Shown one piece after another: positions 52,465 to 61,149 of a DNA stretch of 64,000 bases (position 1 is the stretch's first letter; the number at the start of each line of letters is the position of its first letter). Source of the stretch: Cognatishimia activa (GTDB lineage Bacteria > Pseudomonadota > Alphaproteobacteria > Rhodobacterales > Rhodobacteraceae); NCBI RefSeq assembly GCF_017798205.1, contig NZ_CP060010.1, positions 124,001 through 188,000 of the forward strand, written 5' to 3'. The position numbers and the translations under genes were made by a program. The notes beneath the pieces were generated by a model. The model had not been told where the DNA came from, searched no databases, and was given only the letters and a program-made list of their open reading frames with translations.

Positions 52465-52880
52465 TTGTGCTCCATCGTAAAGGCGCCAGTGGCGGTGGCC
52501 ACAGGGTTTTCCATATCGTCATCAAAGGCGCGCGCGCGCACGAAGGCCACCGAACGGGTCATGTGATAGACCTCAGCAAAGGCCGATATCCTTTGCCCTG
52601 GCTCTGCCCCGCGCATGTAATCAATCCGCAAATCCATCGTTGCCGTACGTGCTGGTGCTTTCGGGTGAGTCAGAACCGCAGCACCACAACAGGTGTCCAA
52701 AAGGGCTGACACAGCGCCACCGGAAATCACTTTGGATTCAGGGTCTCCGATAAAGCGTTCGTCGTAGTCCATCGCAATTCCCGCGGTTCCATCCTCAAGC
52801 GAAATGAACTCCATCCCCAAGGCGGCCGAATGCGGCAGAGCTTTGATAAATTGTTGTGCGATCTTAGTTTTATCGACCAT
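52461..52880 (-). CDS. PaaI-type hotdog thioesterase
   Basis: A 139-residue hotdog thioesterase: LPHSAALGMEFISLEDGTAGIAM near 15-37, VISGGAVSALLDTCCGAAVL with the SGG version of the active-site helix near 51-70, and TMDLRIDYMRGAEPGQRISA. I chose ATG 52880 (MVDKTKIAQQF), with GGGAAAG upstream, over the longer frame to 52922. It is the first gene of a minus-strand set with the second thioesterase and a MATE exporter, and it is divergent from the MerR regulator, so it may share its control with fatty-acid breakdown. Confidence 0.9.
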   Translation of the reverse strand: MVDKTKIAQQFIKALPHSAALGMEFISLEDGTAGIAMDYDERFIGDPESKVISGGAVSALLDTCCGAAVLTHPKAPARTATMDLRIDYMRGAEPGQRISAFAEVYHMTRSVAFVRARAFDDDMENPVATATGAFTMEHK

Positions 52881-52954
52881 AGCTACTTTCCCAACGTCAC
52901 AACTGTTGCCCTTAGTGAACACTGGGCCTAAATTCCCCGCAAGGGAGAATACTC

Positions 52955-53320
52955 ATGACCGAACGTCTAACTTTCAAAGAGATGTGTGCGAAATTCGACG
53001 TAACGCCTCGGACTTTGCGGTACTATGAGTATATCGAACTCCTGCAGCCAGAGCGCGAAGGGCGCAGCCGGTTCTACGGCCCCAAGGAAAGCGCGCGCAT
53101 GACGTTGATTCTGCGCGGGCGTAAGTTTGGCATCAAACTTGAAGAGATGCGTCAGTGGCTGCTGATCTATGAAAAAGAAGGCACCCAAGCACAGATGCGT
53201 GCCTTTCTGGATATGGCCGACAACCAGCTTGCGAATCTCCATGAGCAACGCGCTCAGCTGGATGAAGCCATCGAAGAGCTCTCTGCGCTGCGCGCCGAAA
53301 CAGCGTCAAACCTCGACTAA
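52955..53320 (+). CDS. MerR-family regulator (first of tandem pair)
   Basis: A 121-residue regulator with the MerR winged helix at the front: [35 protein letters not shown] (about 6-40 in two parts), followed by the dimer helix with MRAFLDMADNQLANLHEQRAQLDEAIEEL. It lacks metal-binding cysteines, so it senses another type of signal. It closely resembles the second MerR gene 178 bases downstream. The next enzymes are of beta-oxidation, so acyl-CoA-linked control is likely but inferred. Confidence 0.9.
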   Translation: MTERLTFKEMCAKFDVTPRTLRYYEYIELLQPEREGRSRFYGPKESARMTLILRGRKFGIKLEEMRQWLLIYEKEGTQAQMRAFLDMADNQLANLHEQRAQLDEAIEELSALRAETASNLD

Positions 53321-53367
53321 TTCCCTCCCCTACGATTGCCAAAACGGTTGAACTGCGTCCAGCTTTC

Positions 53368-53434
53368 AAGTTGACGTAAGTCGACGCTACGTCAACTTCA
53401 CTTGTGACGTAGCGTATCGCTTACGTAAACGTAA
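53368..53434. promoter_or_regulatory. Operator region between the two MerR genes
   Basis: A perfect inverted repeat AAGTTGACGTA (53368-53378) and TACGTCAACTT (53388-53398) is separated by nine bases. A second set follows: GACGTAGCG (53406-53414), CGCTTACGT (53418-53426) and TTACGTAAACGTAAAC (53421-53436). The core ACGTNAAC-type wording resembles MerR-type operators of acyl-CoA catabolism as I remember them. It lies 60-130 bases before the second MerR start. Confidence 0.65.
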
Positions 53435-53497
53435 ACTAATTCCTAGATATTGTTCAGACCCACGTAACCGACCGTTTTGTTAGCGCGAGGAAATGAC

Positions 53498-53899
53498 ATG
53501 ACCGAAGACACTTTGACCATCCGTCAGATGTGCGATGCATTCGACGTGACCCCGCGGACGCTGCGTTTTTACGAAGCGAAGGAACTATTGTTCCCGATCC
53601 GCGACGGCCAGAAACGCCTGTTCACGCGCCGCGATCGCGCGCGGCTTAAGCTGATCCTGCGCGGCAAGCGTTTTGGCTTTTCGCTCGAGGAAATCCGCCA
53701 GTTGCTGAACCTCTATGACGTAGGTGACCAGCAACAGACCCAATACGAACGCACCTATGAGATCGCCAAAGGCCATCTTGAGGGCATGGAACGTCAGCGC
53801 GAAGAGCTGGACGAAGCCATCGCCGATCTCAAGGCCCAGCTCAAATGGGGAGAACGCATGTTGTCCTCGTTTAACAACCAGAAAAAAGCAGCAGAGTAA
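53498..53899 (+). CDS. MerR-family regulator (second of tandem pair)
   Basis: A 133-residue MerR regulator: [49 protein letters not shown] covers the winged helix (about 5-52, in overlapping blocks), then [15 protein letters not shown] and the coiled coil [23 protein letters not shown]. No metal cysteines are present. I chose ATG 53498 with GAGGAAAT before it; the frame opens at 53477. It immediately precedes the acyl-CoA dehydrogenase gene (20 bases), probably in one transcript, and the palindromes upstream are its likely binding sites. Confidence 0.9.
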   Translation: MTEDTLTIRQMCDAFDVTPRTLRFYEAKELLFPIRDGQKRLFTRRDRARLKLILRGKRFGFSLEEIRQLLNLYDVGDQQQTQYERTYEIAKGHLEGMERQREELDEAIADLKAQLKWGERMLSSFNNQKKAAE

Positions 53900-53919
53900 A
53901 AAGCTCCGGAGGAGAAGAG

Positions 53920-55695
53920 ATGCCAAGCTATGTAGCCCCAGTAAAGGACGCACAGTACATTTTGCACGATGTCCTGAAGGTTTCTGAAAGCAAAACCCCT
54001 GGGTATGACGAGTTAGACGCGGATTTCACAAATGCCATCCTCGAAGAGGCCGGCAAACTGACCAGCGAAGTCCTCGCCCCCCTGAATGTTGTGGGCGACA
54101 AGGAGGGCTGCCGTCTGGAAAACGGTGTGGTCTATACGCCCAAAGGCTTCAAAGACGCCTTCGAAATGGTGAAAGAAGGCGGCTGGACTGGTCTGGACAT
54201 GCCCGAGGAATTCGGCGGGCAGAATATGCCAGCGGTCATCGGCAGCGCAGTTGGCGAATTCTTCTCCGGTGCCAACCAAGCCTTCACCATGTATCAGGGC
54301 CTGACCCACGGCGCGGCCTCTGCGATCCTTGCGCATGGCACCGACGAGCAGAAAGCCACCTATCTGCCAAACATGGTCAGCTGTGAATGGACCGGCACCA
54401 TGAACCTGACCGAGCCACATTGCGGCACCGATCTGGGCTTGATGCGCACCAAAGCAGAGCCTCAGGACGATGGGTCCTACAAGGTATCCGGCCAGAAGAT
54501 CTTTATCTCGGCGGGCGAGCACGACATGGCGGATAACATCATCCACCTCGTACTTGCGAAAATTCCGGGCGGCCCTGAAGGCATCAAGGGCGTGTCCCTC
54601 TTCATCGTTCCGAAGTTCATGGTCAACGAAGATGGCTCTCTGGGCGCGCGCAATGGCGTGTCCGTCGGCAATATCGAAGAGAAGATGGGCATCCACGGCA
54701 ACTCGACTTGTGTGATGAACTATGACGAGGCGACCGGCTATCTGCTGGGGGACATGCACAAAGGCATGCGCGCTATGTTCACCATGATGAACGAAGCCCG
54801 TCTGGGCGTTGCGATGCAGGGTCTGGCACAATCCGAGGTCGCCTATCAGAACGCTCTGATCTACGCGAAAGACCGTCTGCAAGGTCGTGACGTCACTGGT
54901 GTGAAGAACCCCGATGGCCCAGCCGATCCGCTGATCGTCCATCCAGATATCCGCCGTTCCTTGATGGATCAAAAGTCCTTTAACGAAGGCGCCCGCGCCT
55001 TCACGCTCTGGGGCGCAACCCTGCTGGACGACGCGCATCGCAATGGCGACAAAGACGCAGATGGTCTGATTTCTCTGCTGACGCCTGTTCTGAAAGGTTT
55101 TCTGACTGACGAAGGCTACGACATGACCGTGCTGGCACAGCAGGTCTACGGTGGTCACGGCTATATCGAAGAATGGGGCATGAGCCAGTTCACGCGCGAC
55201 GCCCGCATTGCAATGATCTACGAAGGTGCAAACGGCGTTCAGGCGCTGGACCTTGTGGGCCGCAAACTGGCGGCAGATGGCGGCAAACACGTCATGGCTT
55301 TCTTTGAGCTGGTGAAAAACTTCTGCAAAGAACAAGGCGCGGATGAGACCATGGCTGATTTCGTCGAGCCGCTGAAGACCGCGTCCAAACACCTTCAGTC
55401 TGCGGGCATGTTCTTCATGCAAAACGGTATGAAAAACCCGAATGCAGCACTCTCTGGGTCCTATGACTTCATGCACCTCTTTGGGCATGTATGCTTGGGT
55501 CTGATGTGGGGTAAAATGGCGCGTGCGTCGCTGGATGCGCTGGCAAATGGCACGTCCGACACCACGTTCCATGAAACCAAACTGGCCACCGCGCGCTACT
55601 ATATGGCCCGCCGCCTGCCCGCCACTGCGATGCACCTTGCGCGCATCGAAAGCGGCGCGGATCCGGTGATGGCTCTGGACGCGGAGGCATTCTAA
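53920..55695 (+). CDS. Acyl-CoA dehydrogenase (long form with C-terminal domain)
   Basis: Introduces the trans-2 double bond in acyl-CoA, the first step of beta-oxidation. The 591 residues are longer than the classical 380-residue type because of the N-terminal extension ([18 protein letters not shown]) and the C-terminal DUF4-type helical domain. The core has [22 protein letters not shown] near 160-181, ITGQKIFI-like [41 protein letters not shown] with the usual catalytic Glu region near 408-434. GGAGGAG precedes the ATG. It follows the MerR gene and leads the beta-oxidation set. Confidence 0.95.
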   Translation: MPSYVAPVKDAQYILHDVLKVSESKTPGYDELDADFTNAILEEAGKLTSEVLAPLNVVGDKEGCRLENGVVYTPKGFKDAFEMVKEGGWTGLDMPEEFGGQNMPAVIGSAVGEFFSGANQAFTMYQGLTHGAASAILAHGTDEQKATYLPNMVSCEWTGTMNLTEPHCGTDLGLMRTKAEPQDDGSYKVSGQKIFISAGEHDMADNIIHLVLAKIPGGPEGIKGVSLFIVPKFMVNEDGSLGARNGVSVGNIEEKMGIHGNSTCVMNYDEATGYLLGDMHKGMRAMFTMMNEARLGVAMQGLAQSEVAYQNALIYAKDRLQGRDVTGVKNPDGPADPLIVHPDIRRSLMDQKSFNEGARAFTLWGATLLDDAHRNGDKDADGLISLLTPVLKGFLTDEGYDMTVLAQQVYGGHGYIEEWGMSQFTRDARIAMIYEGANGVQALDLVGRKLAADGGKHVMAFFELVKNFCKEQGADETMADFVEPLKTASKHLQSAGMFFMQNGMKNPNAALSGSYDFMHLFGHVCLGLMWGKMARASLDALANGTSDTTFHETKLATARYYMARRLPATAMHLARIESGADPVMALDAEAF

Positions 55696-55701
55696 GCCAC
55701 G

Positions 55702-55914
55702 ATGCCCAAACGTTTTCGCCTGACCCGCCGAGTACCGATTGCCATGACCGAGGACGCCTATCGTCGTCTCAAGTCCTTTGCAGCAGAGGCGGGTCTGGAC
55801 GAAGGAGAAGCCATTTCCTTTGTCTTTGAGAACTTTGACGGCATCACAGATGAAGAAGGCCTTTTGCATCGGCTGCGCCGGTTCAATCTGGAATTGGACG
55901 GGCGCAAGAAATGA
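55702..55914 (+). CDS. Small ribbon-helix-helix-like protein
   Basis: A 70-residue basic protein: MPKRFRLTRRVPIAMTEDAYRRLKSFAAEAGLDEGEAISFVFENFD. The strand-helix-helix order (RRVPIAMTEDAYRRLKSFA, then GLDEGEAISFVFENF) resembles a ribbon-helix-helix DNA-binding domain, and the tail RLRRFNLELDGRKK is basic. It begins six bases after the acyl-CoA dehydrogenase stop, so it is probably in the same transcript. The alternative is a small structural protein. I do not recognise a named family. Confidence 0.6.
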   Translation: MPKRFRLTRRVPIAMTEDAYRRLKSFAAEAGLDEGEAISFVFENFDGITDEEGLLHRLRRFNLELDGRKK

Positions 55915-55936
55915 GTGTCAGCGTTACAGGAGTTCT

Positions 55937-55967
55937 GGGGATTTGAGTATTTGGAGCAAGATGAAAT
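55937..55967 (-). repeat. Dispersed TTTCATCTTGC-type repeat, inverted copy
   Basis: Read on minus this is GGATTTCATCTTGCTCCAAA and then TACTCAAATCC, nearly the same as the copy at 14053-14081. The gap 55915-56205 holds this copy, another at 56103 and hairpins, and no gene that I can support. Confidence 0.65.
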
Positions 55968-56102
55968 CCGGGATCCCCCCACTTCGCACCGCGCGGAGAG
56001 ATGGGTGCGAAATGGGGTTTCACCTTGCACGGCCATCGGCTCTCCAGCCTGTACCGCGACGTCAGGGAAACCGATCTTGGTTAAGCAACTCTAAAGACCC
56101 AC

Positions 56103-56187
56103 ATTCATCTTGCGAAAAATACTCCGCGGGGGCGGGTTAAAATCGCAGATTTTGACCCCGGGGGTGCGAAACCCCCGCCGCGACATT
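56103..56187 (+). repeat. Dispersed TTTCATCTTGC-type repeat with following hairpins
   Basis: ATTCATCTTGCGAAAAATAC begins at 56103, then TCCGCGGGGG to 56132. Two hairpins follow: AAAATC/GATTTT around 56140-56154 and GGGGGT/ACCCCC around 56160-56177. Together they may end the acyl-CoA dehydrogenase transcript. Confidence 0.6.
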
Positions 56188-56205
56188 TAAGACTGGGAGG
56201 CACAT

Positions 56206-56847
56206 ATGACGATTAAACTCTACTGCTTTGGCGAAAGCGGTAACGCCTATAAGGCGGCGCTGGCTTTGGAGCTGTCGGGGCTCGAGTGGGAGCCGGTCTA
56301 TGTGGATTTCTTCGGCGGCGAAGCGCGCAGCGAAGACTATTTGTCCAACGTCAATGAAATGGGCGAAGTGCCTGTACTTGTGGACGGCGACGTCAAGCTC
56401 ACGCAGTCCGGCGTCATTCAACAGTACATCACGGACAAAACCGGCAAGTTTGGTGGCAGCTCAGATGCCGAGCGCTATGAAATCCTGCGCTGGGTGCTGT
56501 TTGATAACCACAAACTTTCCAGCCAGAACGGTGTGACACGCTTTCTGATGAACTTCCTGCCCGAGGACAAACGTCCGGCGCAGGCCATTGGCTTTCTGCA
56601 AGGACGTCTGCAAGCCGCCTATAAGGTCCTGAACACCCATCTTGAGGGCCGCGATTGGATCGTTGGCGATGGCCTGACCAACGCCGATATCTCTTGCTGC
56701 GGCTATCTCTTCTACCCTGAGCCCTACGGATTTGTCCGCGCCGATTGGCCGAACATCGATCGCTGGCTCAGCAACATCGAAAACACACCGGGATGGAAAC
56801 ACCCCTACGATCTTATGCCCGGTCACCCAAGTGACCGTGGCCTGTAA
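56206..56847 (+). CDS. Glutathione S-transferase
   Basis: A 213-residue GST. The thioredoxin-like N-terminal domain starts MTIKLYCFGESGNAYKAALAL and has NEMGEVPVLVDGDVKLTQSGVI near 51-72, which holds the cis-proline and the ESG-like glutathione site. The helical C-terminal domain has GRDWIVGDGLTNADISCCGYLF with the N-capping box. Ser10 or Ser12 may be the thiol-activating residue. GGGAGGC precedes the ATG. It lies between acyl-CoA dehydrogenase and thiolase genes, 22 bases before the latter, so it is cotranscribed with beta-oxidation genes. Confidence 0.92.
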   Translation: MTIKLYCFGESGNAYKAALALELSGLEWEPVYVDFFGGEARSEDYLSNVNEMGEVPVLVDGDVKLTQSGVIQQYITDKTGKFGGSSDAERYEILRWVLFDNHKLSSQNGVTRFLMNFLPEDKRPAQAIGFLQGRLQAAYKVLNTHLEGRDWIVGDGLTNADISCCGYLFYPEPYGFVRADWPNIDRWLSNIENTPGWKHPYDLMPGHPSDRGL

Positions 56848-56869
56848 CTTTAAAAATTAGGAGGCAAGT

Positions 56870-58081
56870 ATGACCGAAGCCTATATCTATGACGCCGCGC
56901 GCACCCCGCGGGGCAAGGGGCGCAAGGATGGATCCTTGCACGAGGTGACCTCGCTCGCCCTGTCTGCGCAAATGCTGAACGCGGTGAAATCCCGCAATGA
57001 TCTGCCGGGCGACGCCATTGAAGACGTGATCTGGGGCAATGTGACCCAAGTCATGGAAAACGGCGGCTGTCTGGCACGCGCCTCGGTTCTGCTGTCTGAT
57101 TTTGATCAGTCGGTGCCGGGTCTGGCGATCAACCGTTTCTGTGCTTCCGGTATGGAAGCTGTGAACCTCGCAGCCAACCAAGTCAAAGGCGGCGCAGGCG
57201 ATGCTTATATCGCGGGCGGCTGTGAGGTCATGAGCCGGGTGGCGATGGGCTCGGATGGCGCGGCGATGGCCGTGGATCCACGCATCGCGATGGGCGAGAA
57301 CTTTATGCCTCAGGGTGTTTCTGCCGACCTGATCGCAACCGAATATGGCTTTACTCGAGAAGATTGCGACGCATTTGCTGCGCAATCTCAGGCACGCGCA
57401 GCCGCCGCTTGGGAAGACCGCCGTTTTGACAAATCCATCGTGCCAGTGACCGACATCAACGGCCTGACCATTCTGGATCATGATGAATACATGCGTCCGG
57501 GCACCACTGCCGAAGACCTTGGCAAACTCAAGGCCTCTTTCCAGGAAATGGGCGAAGTCATGCCGGGTTTCGACAAGGTCGCTCTGATGAAATACCCGCA
57601 TCTGGAGCGCGTGAACCACGTGCACCACGCGGGCAACAGCTCTGGCATCGTGGATGGCGCGACGGCGATCCTGATCGGCAACAAAGAGTTCGGTGAAAAG
57701 CACGGTCTCACACCGCGCGCGCGCATCAAAGCGAACGCCAAGATCGGCTCGGAACCAACCATCAACCTTACTGGCCCTGTTCCCGTCACCGAGAAAATCC
57801 TCGCCGAGAACGGCATGTCCATCAACGACATCGACCTCTTTGAAGTGAACGAAGCCTTTGCGGCCGTGGTTCTACGTTTCTTGCAGGCCTTCCAGGTGGA
57901 TGACGCCAAAGTCAACGTGAACGGCGGAGCCATCGCCATGGGTCACCCGCTGGGCGCAACAGGCGCGATGATCATCGGCACGCTTCTGGACGAGCTTGAG
58001 CGTCAGGACAAAGAAGTCGGTCTGGCAACCCTTTGTGTGGCTGCGGGCATGGGCTCTGCCACCATCATCGAACGCGTCTAA
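56870..58081 (+). CDS. Acetyl-CoA C-acyltransferase (FadA-like thiolase)
   Basis: Cleaves 3-ketoacyl-CoA with CoA, the last step of beta-oxidation. The 403-residue thiolase has the acyl-accepting Cys91 in NRFCASGMEAVNLAA, the second-half block NEAFAAVVLRFLQAF, His in NGGAIAMGHPLGATGA near 346-361, and the final Cys in LCVAAGMGSATIIERV. GGAGGCAAG precedes ATG 56870. It is followed after 11 bases by the FadB-like gene, the usual partner with which it forms the trifunctional complex. Confidence 0.95.
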   Translation: MTEAYIYDAARTPRGKGRKDGSLHEVTSLALSAQMLNAVKSRNDLPGDAIEDVIWGNVTQVMENGGCLARASVLLSDFDQSVPGLAINRFCASGMEAVNLAANQVKGGAGDAYIAGGCEVMSRVAMGSDGAAMAVDPRIAMGENFMPQGVSADLIATEYGFTREDCDAFAAQSQARAAAAWEDRRFDKSIVPVTDINGLTILDHDEYMRPGTTAEDLGKLKASFQEMGEVMPGFDKVALMKYPHLERVNHVHHAGNSSGIVDGATAILIGNKEFGEKHGLTPRARIKANAKIGSEPTINLTGPVPVTEKILAENGMSINDIDLFEVNEAFAAVVLRFLQAFQVDDAKVNVNGGAIAMGHPLGATGAMIIGTLLDELERQDKEVGLATLCVAAGMGSATIIERV

Positions 58082-58092
58082 GGAGAGAGATC

Positions 58093-60282
58093 ATGAGCGA
58101 TTTTAGCTACGCATTGGACGCAGACGGCGTTGGCGTCATCACGTGGGACACCGTTGGCAAGTCCATGAATGTCATGAACCAGCAAGGGTTCATGGATCTG
58201 GACACTATGGTGGATGCAGCCCTCGCGGATGAGGCCTGTAAGGGCATCATCATCACCTCAGGCAAGCCCGGCTCTTTTGCCGGCGGCATGGACCTGAACA
58301 TCATCGCGAAGATGAAAGAAATGGCCGGCGGCTCGCCTGAGCAAGGCCTGATGGATGGTCTGATGCAGACCCACGGCATCCTGCGCAAAATCGAGCGCGC
58401 GGGGATGGATCCGAAAACCAACAAGGGCGGCAAGCCGATTGCATGTGTGCTGCCGGGCACGGCTCTGGGCATTGGGTTTGAGATCCCTCTGGCCTGCCAC
58501 CGTATCTTTGCAGCCGACAATCCAAAGGCCAAGATCGGCCTGCCGGAAATCATGGTTGGTATCTTCCCGGGTATGGGCGGCACCACGCGTTTGACTCGCA
58601 AGCTGGGCGCGATGGCGGCTTCTCCGTTCCTGCTGCAGGGTAAGCTCTCTGATCCGAAGAAAGCCAAATCCGCAGGATTGATTGATGAGGTCTCCGAGGA
58701 TCCGATGGCCGATGCAAAGGCGTGGGTTCTGTCGGAACCAAAGATCGTCAAACCTTGGGACGAAAAAGGCTATAAAATGCCAGGCGGCGCGCCTTATCAC
58801 CCTGCAGGTTTCATGACCTTTGTCGGTGCAAACGCCATGGTCAATGGCAACACGCAAGGTGTTTACCCGGCGGCCAAAGCGATGTTGTCTGCGGTCTACG
58901 AAGGCGCTCTGGTGCCCTTTGACACTGCAATCAAGATCGAGGCACGCTGGTTCACCCATGTTCTGATGAACCCAAGCAGCTCTGCCATGATCCGCAGCCT
59001 CTTCATCAACAAAGAGGCCTTGGAGAAAGGCGCGAACCGTCCAGCTGTTGCCGATCAGACCGTCAAGAAGGTTGGTGTTCTGGGCGCAGGTATGATGGGC
59101 GCAGGAATCGCATTGGTTTCCGCCAAAGCGGGCATCGAGGTCGTTCTGATCGACCGCGACCAGGAGGCCGCCGACAAGGGAAAAGCCTATATCGAAGCCT
59201 TTGCCGACAAGGGCATCGCGCGTAAGAAATCCACGCCCGAGCAGAAAGAAAAGATGCTGGGTCTGGTCAACGCGACCGCGGATCTTGAGACTCTGAAAGG
59301 TTGTGATCTGATCGTTGAGGCTGTCTTTGAGGATGTGGGCGTCAAGGCCGAGATGACCAAGAAGGTTGAGGCCATCGTGGGCGAAGATTGCGTCTTTGCC
59401 ACAAACACCTCGACCCTTCCGATCACCGAACTGGCGAAAGCATCACAGCGGGCGGATAAGTTCATCGGCATCCACTTCTTCTCGCCTGTAGAGAAAATGA
59501 TGCTGGTTGAGATCATCAAAGGCCGCGAGACCGGCGATGTGGCCGTGGCCAAAGCGCTCGACTTTGTGCGTCAGATCAAGAAGACACCAATCGTCGTCAA
59601 TGACGCGCGCTTCTTCTACGCCAACCGCTGCATCATCCCATACATCAACGAAGGCATCCGCATGGTCACCGAAGGCGTCGCGCCTGCGCTGATCGAGAAT
59701 GCGGCCAAAATGCTGGGCATGCCTCTGGGTCCGCTGCAGCTGACCGATGAGACTTCGATTGATCTGGGCGTCAAAATCGCCAAGGCCACGAAAGATGCCA
59801 TGGGGGCTGATTATGACGATGCCTGCGACGAGATCCTGTTCTGGATGTTTGACGAAGGCCGTCTGGGTCGCAAAGCCAACGCGGGCTTTTATTCCTACAG
59901 CGAGAAAGGCAAACGCGAAGGGCTCTGGACCGGACTGGGCGAGAAATACGCACTCTCGTCCGAGCAGCCTTCGCTGATCGAAGTCCAGAACCGCTTGATG
60001 TTCGCACAGGTGCTGGAAGCGGTCCGCGCGCTGGAAGAAGGCGTGCTGGAAGACATCCGCGAAGGCGATGTCGGCGCGATCCTGGGCTGGGGCTTTGCGC
60101 CTTGGTCGGGTGGTCCCTTCTCTTGGCTCGATATCGTGGGCGCGGAATGGGCGGCAGAGACCTGCGATGCCCTTACTGAGGCCCATGGCGCACGTTTTGC
60201 CACCCCTGCCCTGTTGCGGGATATGGCGGCGAAAGGTCAGGACTTCTATGGCCGCTTTGGGCCACAGGCTGCGGCGGCGTAA
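58093..60282 (+). CDS. FadB-like multifunctional enoyl-CoA hydratase / 3-hydroxyacyl-CoA dehydrogenase
   Basis: Carries out hydration and NAD-dependent oxidation in beta-oxidation. The 729 residues have the crotonase domain first (ITSGKPGSFAGGMDLNII, LPGTALGIGFEIPLACHRI, LPEIMVGIFPGMGGTTRL with the catalytic Glu), then the dehydrogenase domain (VGVLGAGMMGAGIALVSAKAG near 336-356, CDLIVEAVFED, IGIHFFSPVEKMMLVEII) and the C-terminal half with RKANAGFYSYSE. ATG 58093 is chosen, preceded by AAGGAGAGA; the frame overlaps thiolase upstream. A strong terminator follows. Confidence 0.95.
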   Translation: MSDFSYALDADGVGVITWDTVGKSMNVMNQQGFMDLDTMVDAALADEACKGIIITSGKPGSFAGGMDLNIIAKMKEMAGGSPEQGLMDGLMQTHGILRKIERAGMDPKTNKGGKPIACVLPGTALGIGFEIPLACHRIFAADNPKAKIGLPEIMVGIFPGMGGTTRLTRKLGAMAASPFLLQGKLSDPKKAKSAGLIDEVSEDPMADAKAWVLSEPKIVKPWDEKGYKMPGGAPYHPAGFMTFVGANAMVNGNTQGVYPAAKAMLSAVYEGALVPFDTAIKIEARWFTHVLMNPSSSAMIRSLFINKEALEKGANRPAVADQTVKKVGVLGAGMMGAGIALVSAKAGIEVVLIDRDQEAADKGKAYIEAFADKGIARKKSTPEQKEKMLGLVNATADLETLKGCDLIVEAVFEDVGVKAEMTKKVEAIVGEDCVFATNTSTLPITELAKASQRADKFIGIHFFSPVEKMMLVEIIKGRETGDVAVAKALDFVRQIKKTPIVVNDARFFYANRCIIPYINEGIRMVTEGVAPALIENAAKMLGMPLGPLQLTDETSIDLGVKIAKATKDAMGADYDDACDEILFWMFDEGRLGRKANAGFYSYSEKGKREGLWTGLGEKYALSSEQPSLIEVQNRLMFAQVLEAVRALEEGVLEDIREGDVGAILGWGFAPWSGGPFSWLDIVGAEWAAETCDALTEAHGARFATPALLRDMAAKGQDFYGRFGPQAAAA

Positions 60283-60299
60283 TCGCTGTCACATCTTGG

Positions 60300-60331
60300 A
60301 AAAGCCCCGGTCCCTCGGCCGGGGCTTTTTC
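60300..60331 (+). terminator. Rho-independent terminator of the beta-oxidation operon
   Basis: AAAAGCCCCGG (60300-60310) pairs over 11 bp with CCGGGGCTTTT (60319-60329), loop of eight, then T and CGTC. It lies 18 bases after the FadB-like stop and just before the convergent sulfotransferase end. Confidence 0.93.
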
Positions 60332-60334
60332 GTC

Positions 60335-60976
60335 TTAGAAACTGTATTTGAATCGTGCGATGTCTTCGGCGCAGACGTCGGCAACCGCTGCGCTGGTTTT
60401 CTCGTCATAATAGGCGCGATAGTCGGCTTTGCGGTCAGAGGCATTGACCCGCGACAGCGACAAGGAAAACCCGAGGTGGTCAAACAGCGGTTGCGCGTCC
60501 TCTTCGAAATTTTCGATCCGAATGAAACAGGACGCGCGCTCGTGGCCTCGAAGCGTCAGATAGCTGGCGTAGGGACTAGACCTGAAGCTCTTCATCGTCT
60601 GCGGATGTTGCGCAAAGCCCTGAAACTCTAGCTCTTGCGCCAATGTCACGGCCGGATGCGCGAAGCTCTGATCCTTTAGCCAGTGGTAGTAACTTACCAT
60701 GCGATCCCACGGGTTCCGCACCAGGGTGAAGGTAAAATAAGAGCCAATCTCTTCAGCGCTCACCAACCCCTCAATGTCGCTTAAAGTCGAATGTTTCCAC
60801 AAGCGCCCCGCTGCCTGAACGTCCTTCAACCGCCGCCGCCGTTTTAGCGCTTTGGGCGTGTCTCCAAGCATCAGATCATCCTTCATCGCCCGCCCCTCAA
60901 GCGCCAGCGCCATCGCTGTGCCCGCTGTCTTGGGAATATGCACAAAGATATATCTGCGTCCGTGCGAAATGATCAT
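60335..60976 (-). CDS. Sulfotransferase-family protein
   Basis: A 213-residue protein of the sulfotransferase family 2 type. It begins MIISHGRRYIFVHIPKTAGTAM; HIPKTAGT is the 5'-phosphosulfate-binding loop for PAPS. The second site is FTLVRNPWDRMVSYYHWL near 87-104, the 3'-phosphate loop with Arg and Ser. Substrates could be glycans or lipids. ATG 60976 is preferred over GTG 60985. It stands alone between the beta-oxidation terminator and the acyl-CoA ligase, divergent from the latter, and the two probably have no functional link. Confidence 0.87.
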   Translation of the reverse strand: MIISHGRRYIFVHIPKTAGTAMALALEGRAMKDDLMLGDTPKALKRRRRLKDVQAAGRLWKHSTLSDIEGLVSAEEIGSYFTFTLVRNPWDRMVSYYHWLKDQSFAHPAVTLAQELEFQGFAQHPQTMKSFRSSPYASYLTLRGHERASCFIRIENFEEDAQPLFDHLGFSLSLSRVNASDRKADYRAYYDEKTSAAVADVCAEDIARFKYSF

Positions 60977-61149
60977 GGACGGCACGTTACATCTGCGCCT
61001 GCACCGATGAAAGAGCGAAGCGCTTGACAGAGGCCAGCCCCCTCGCTCATGTAAACCACCGCAGTTCTACGGACCGGATTTCTACCAGCTATCAACAGCG
61101 GGTAAGGCCCTGATAGAACGCAGGCAAATGGACATGAGGGAGGCGTTCC

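Noticed and set aside
54013-55869. 618-codon open frame antisense to acyl-CoA dehydrogenase
   Set aside because: It mirrors the codon structure of a certain gene on the plus strand, has no recognisable domain or ribosome site, and is explained by GC-rich third positions.
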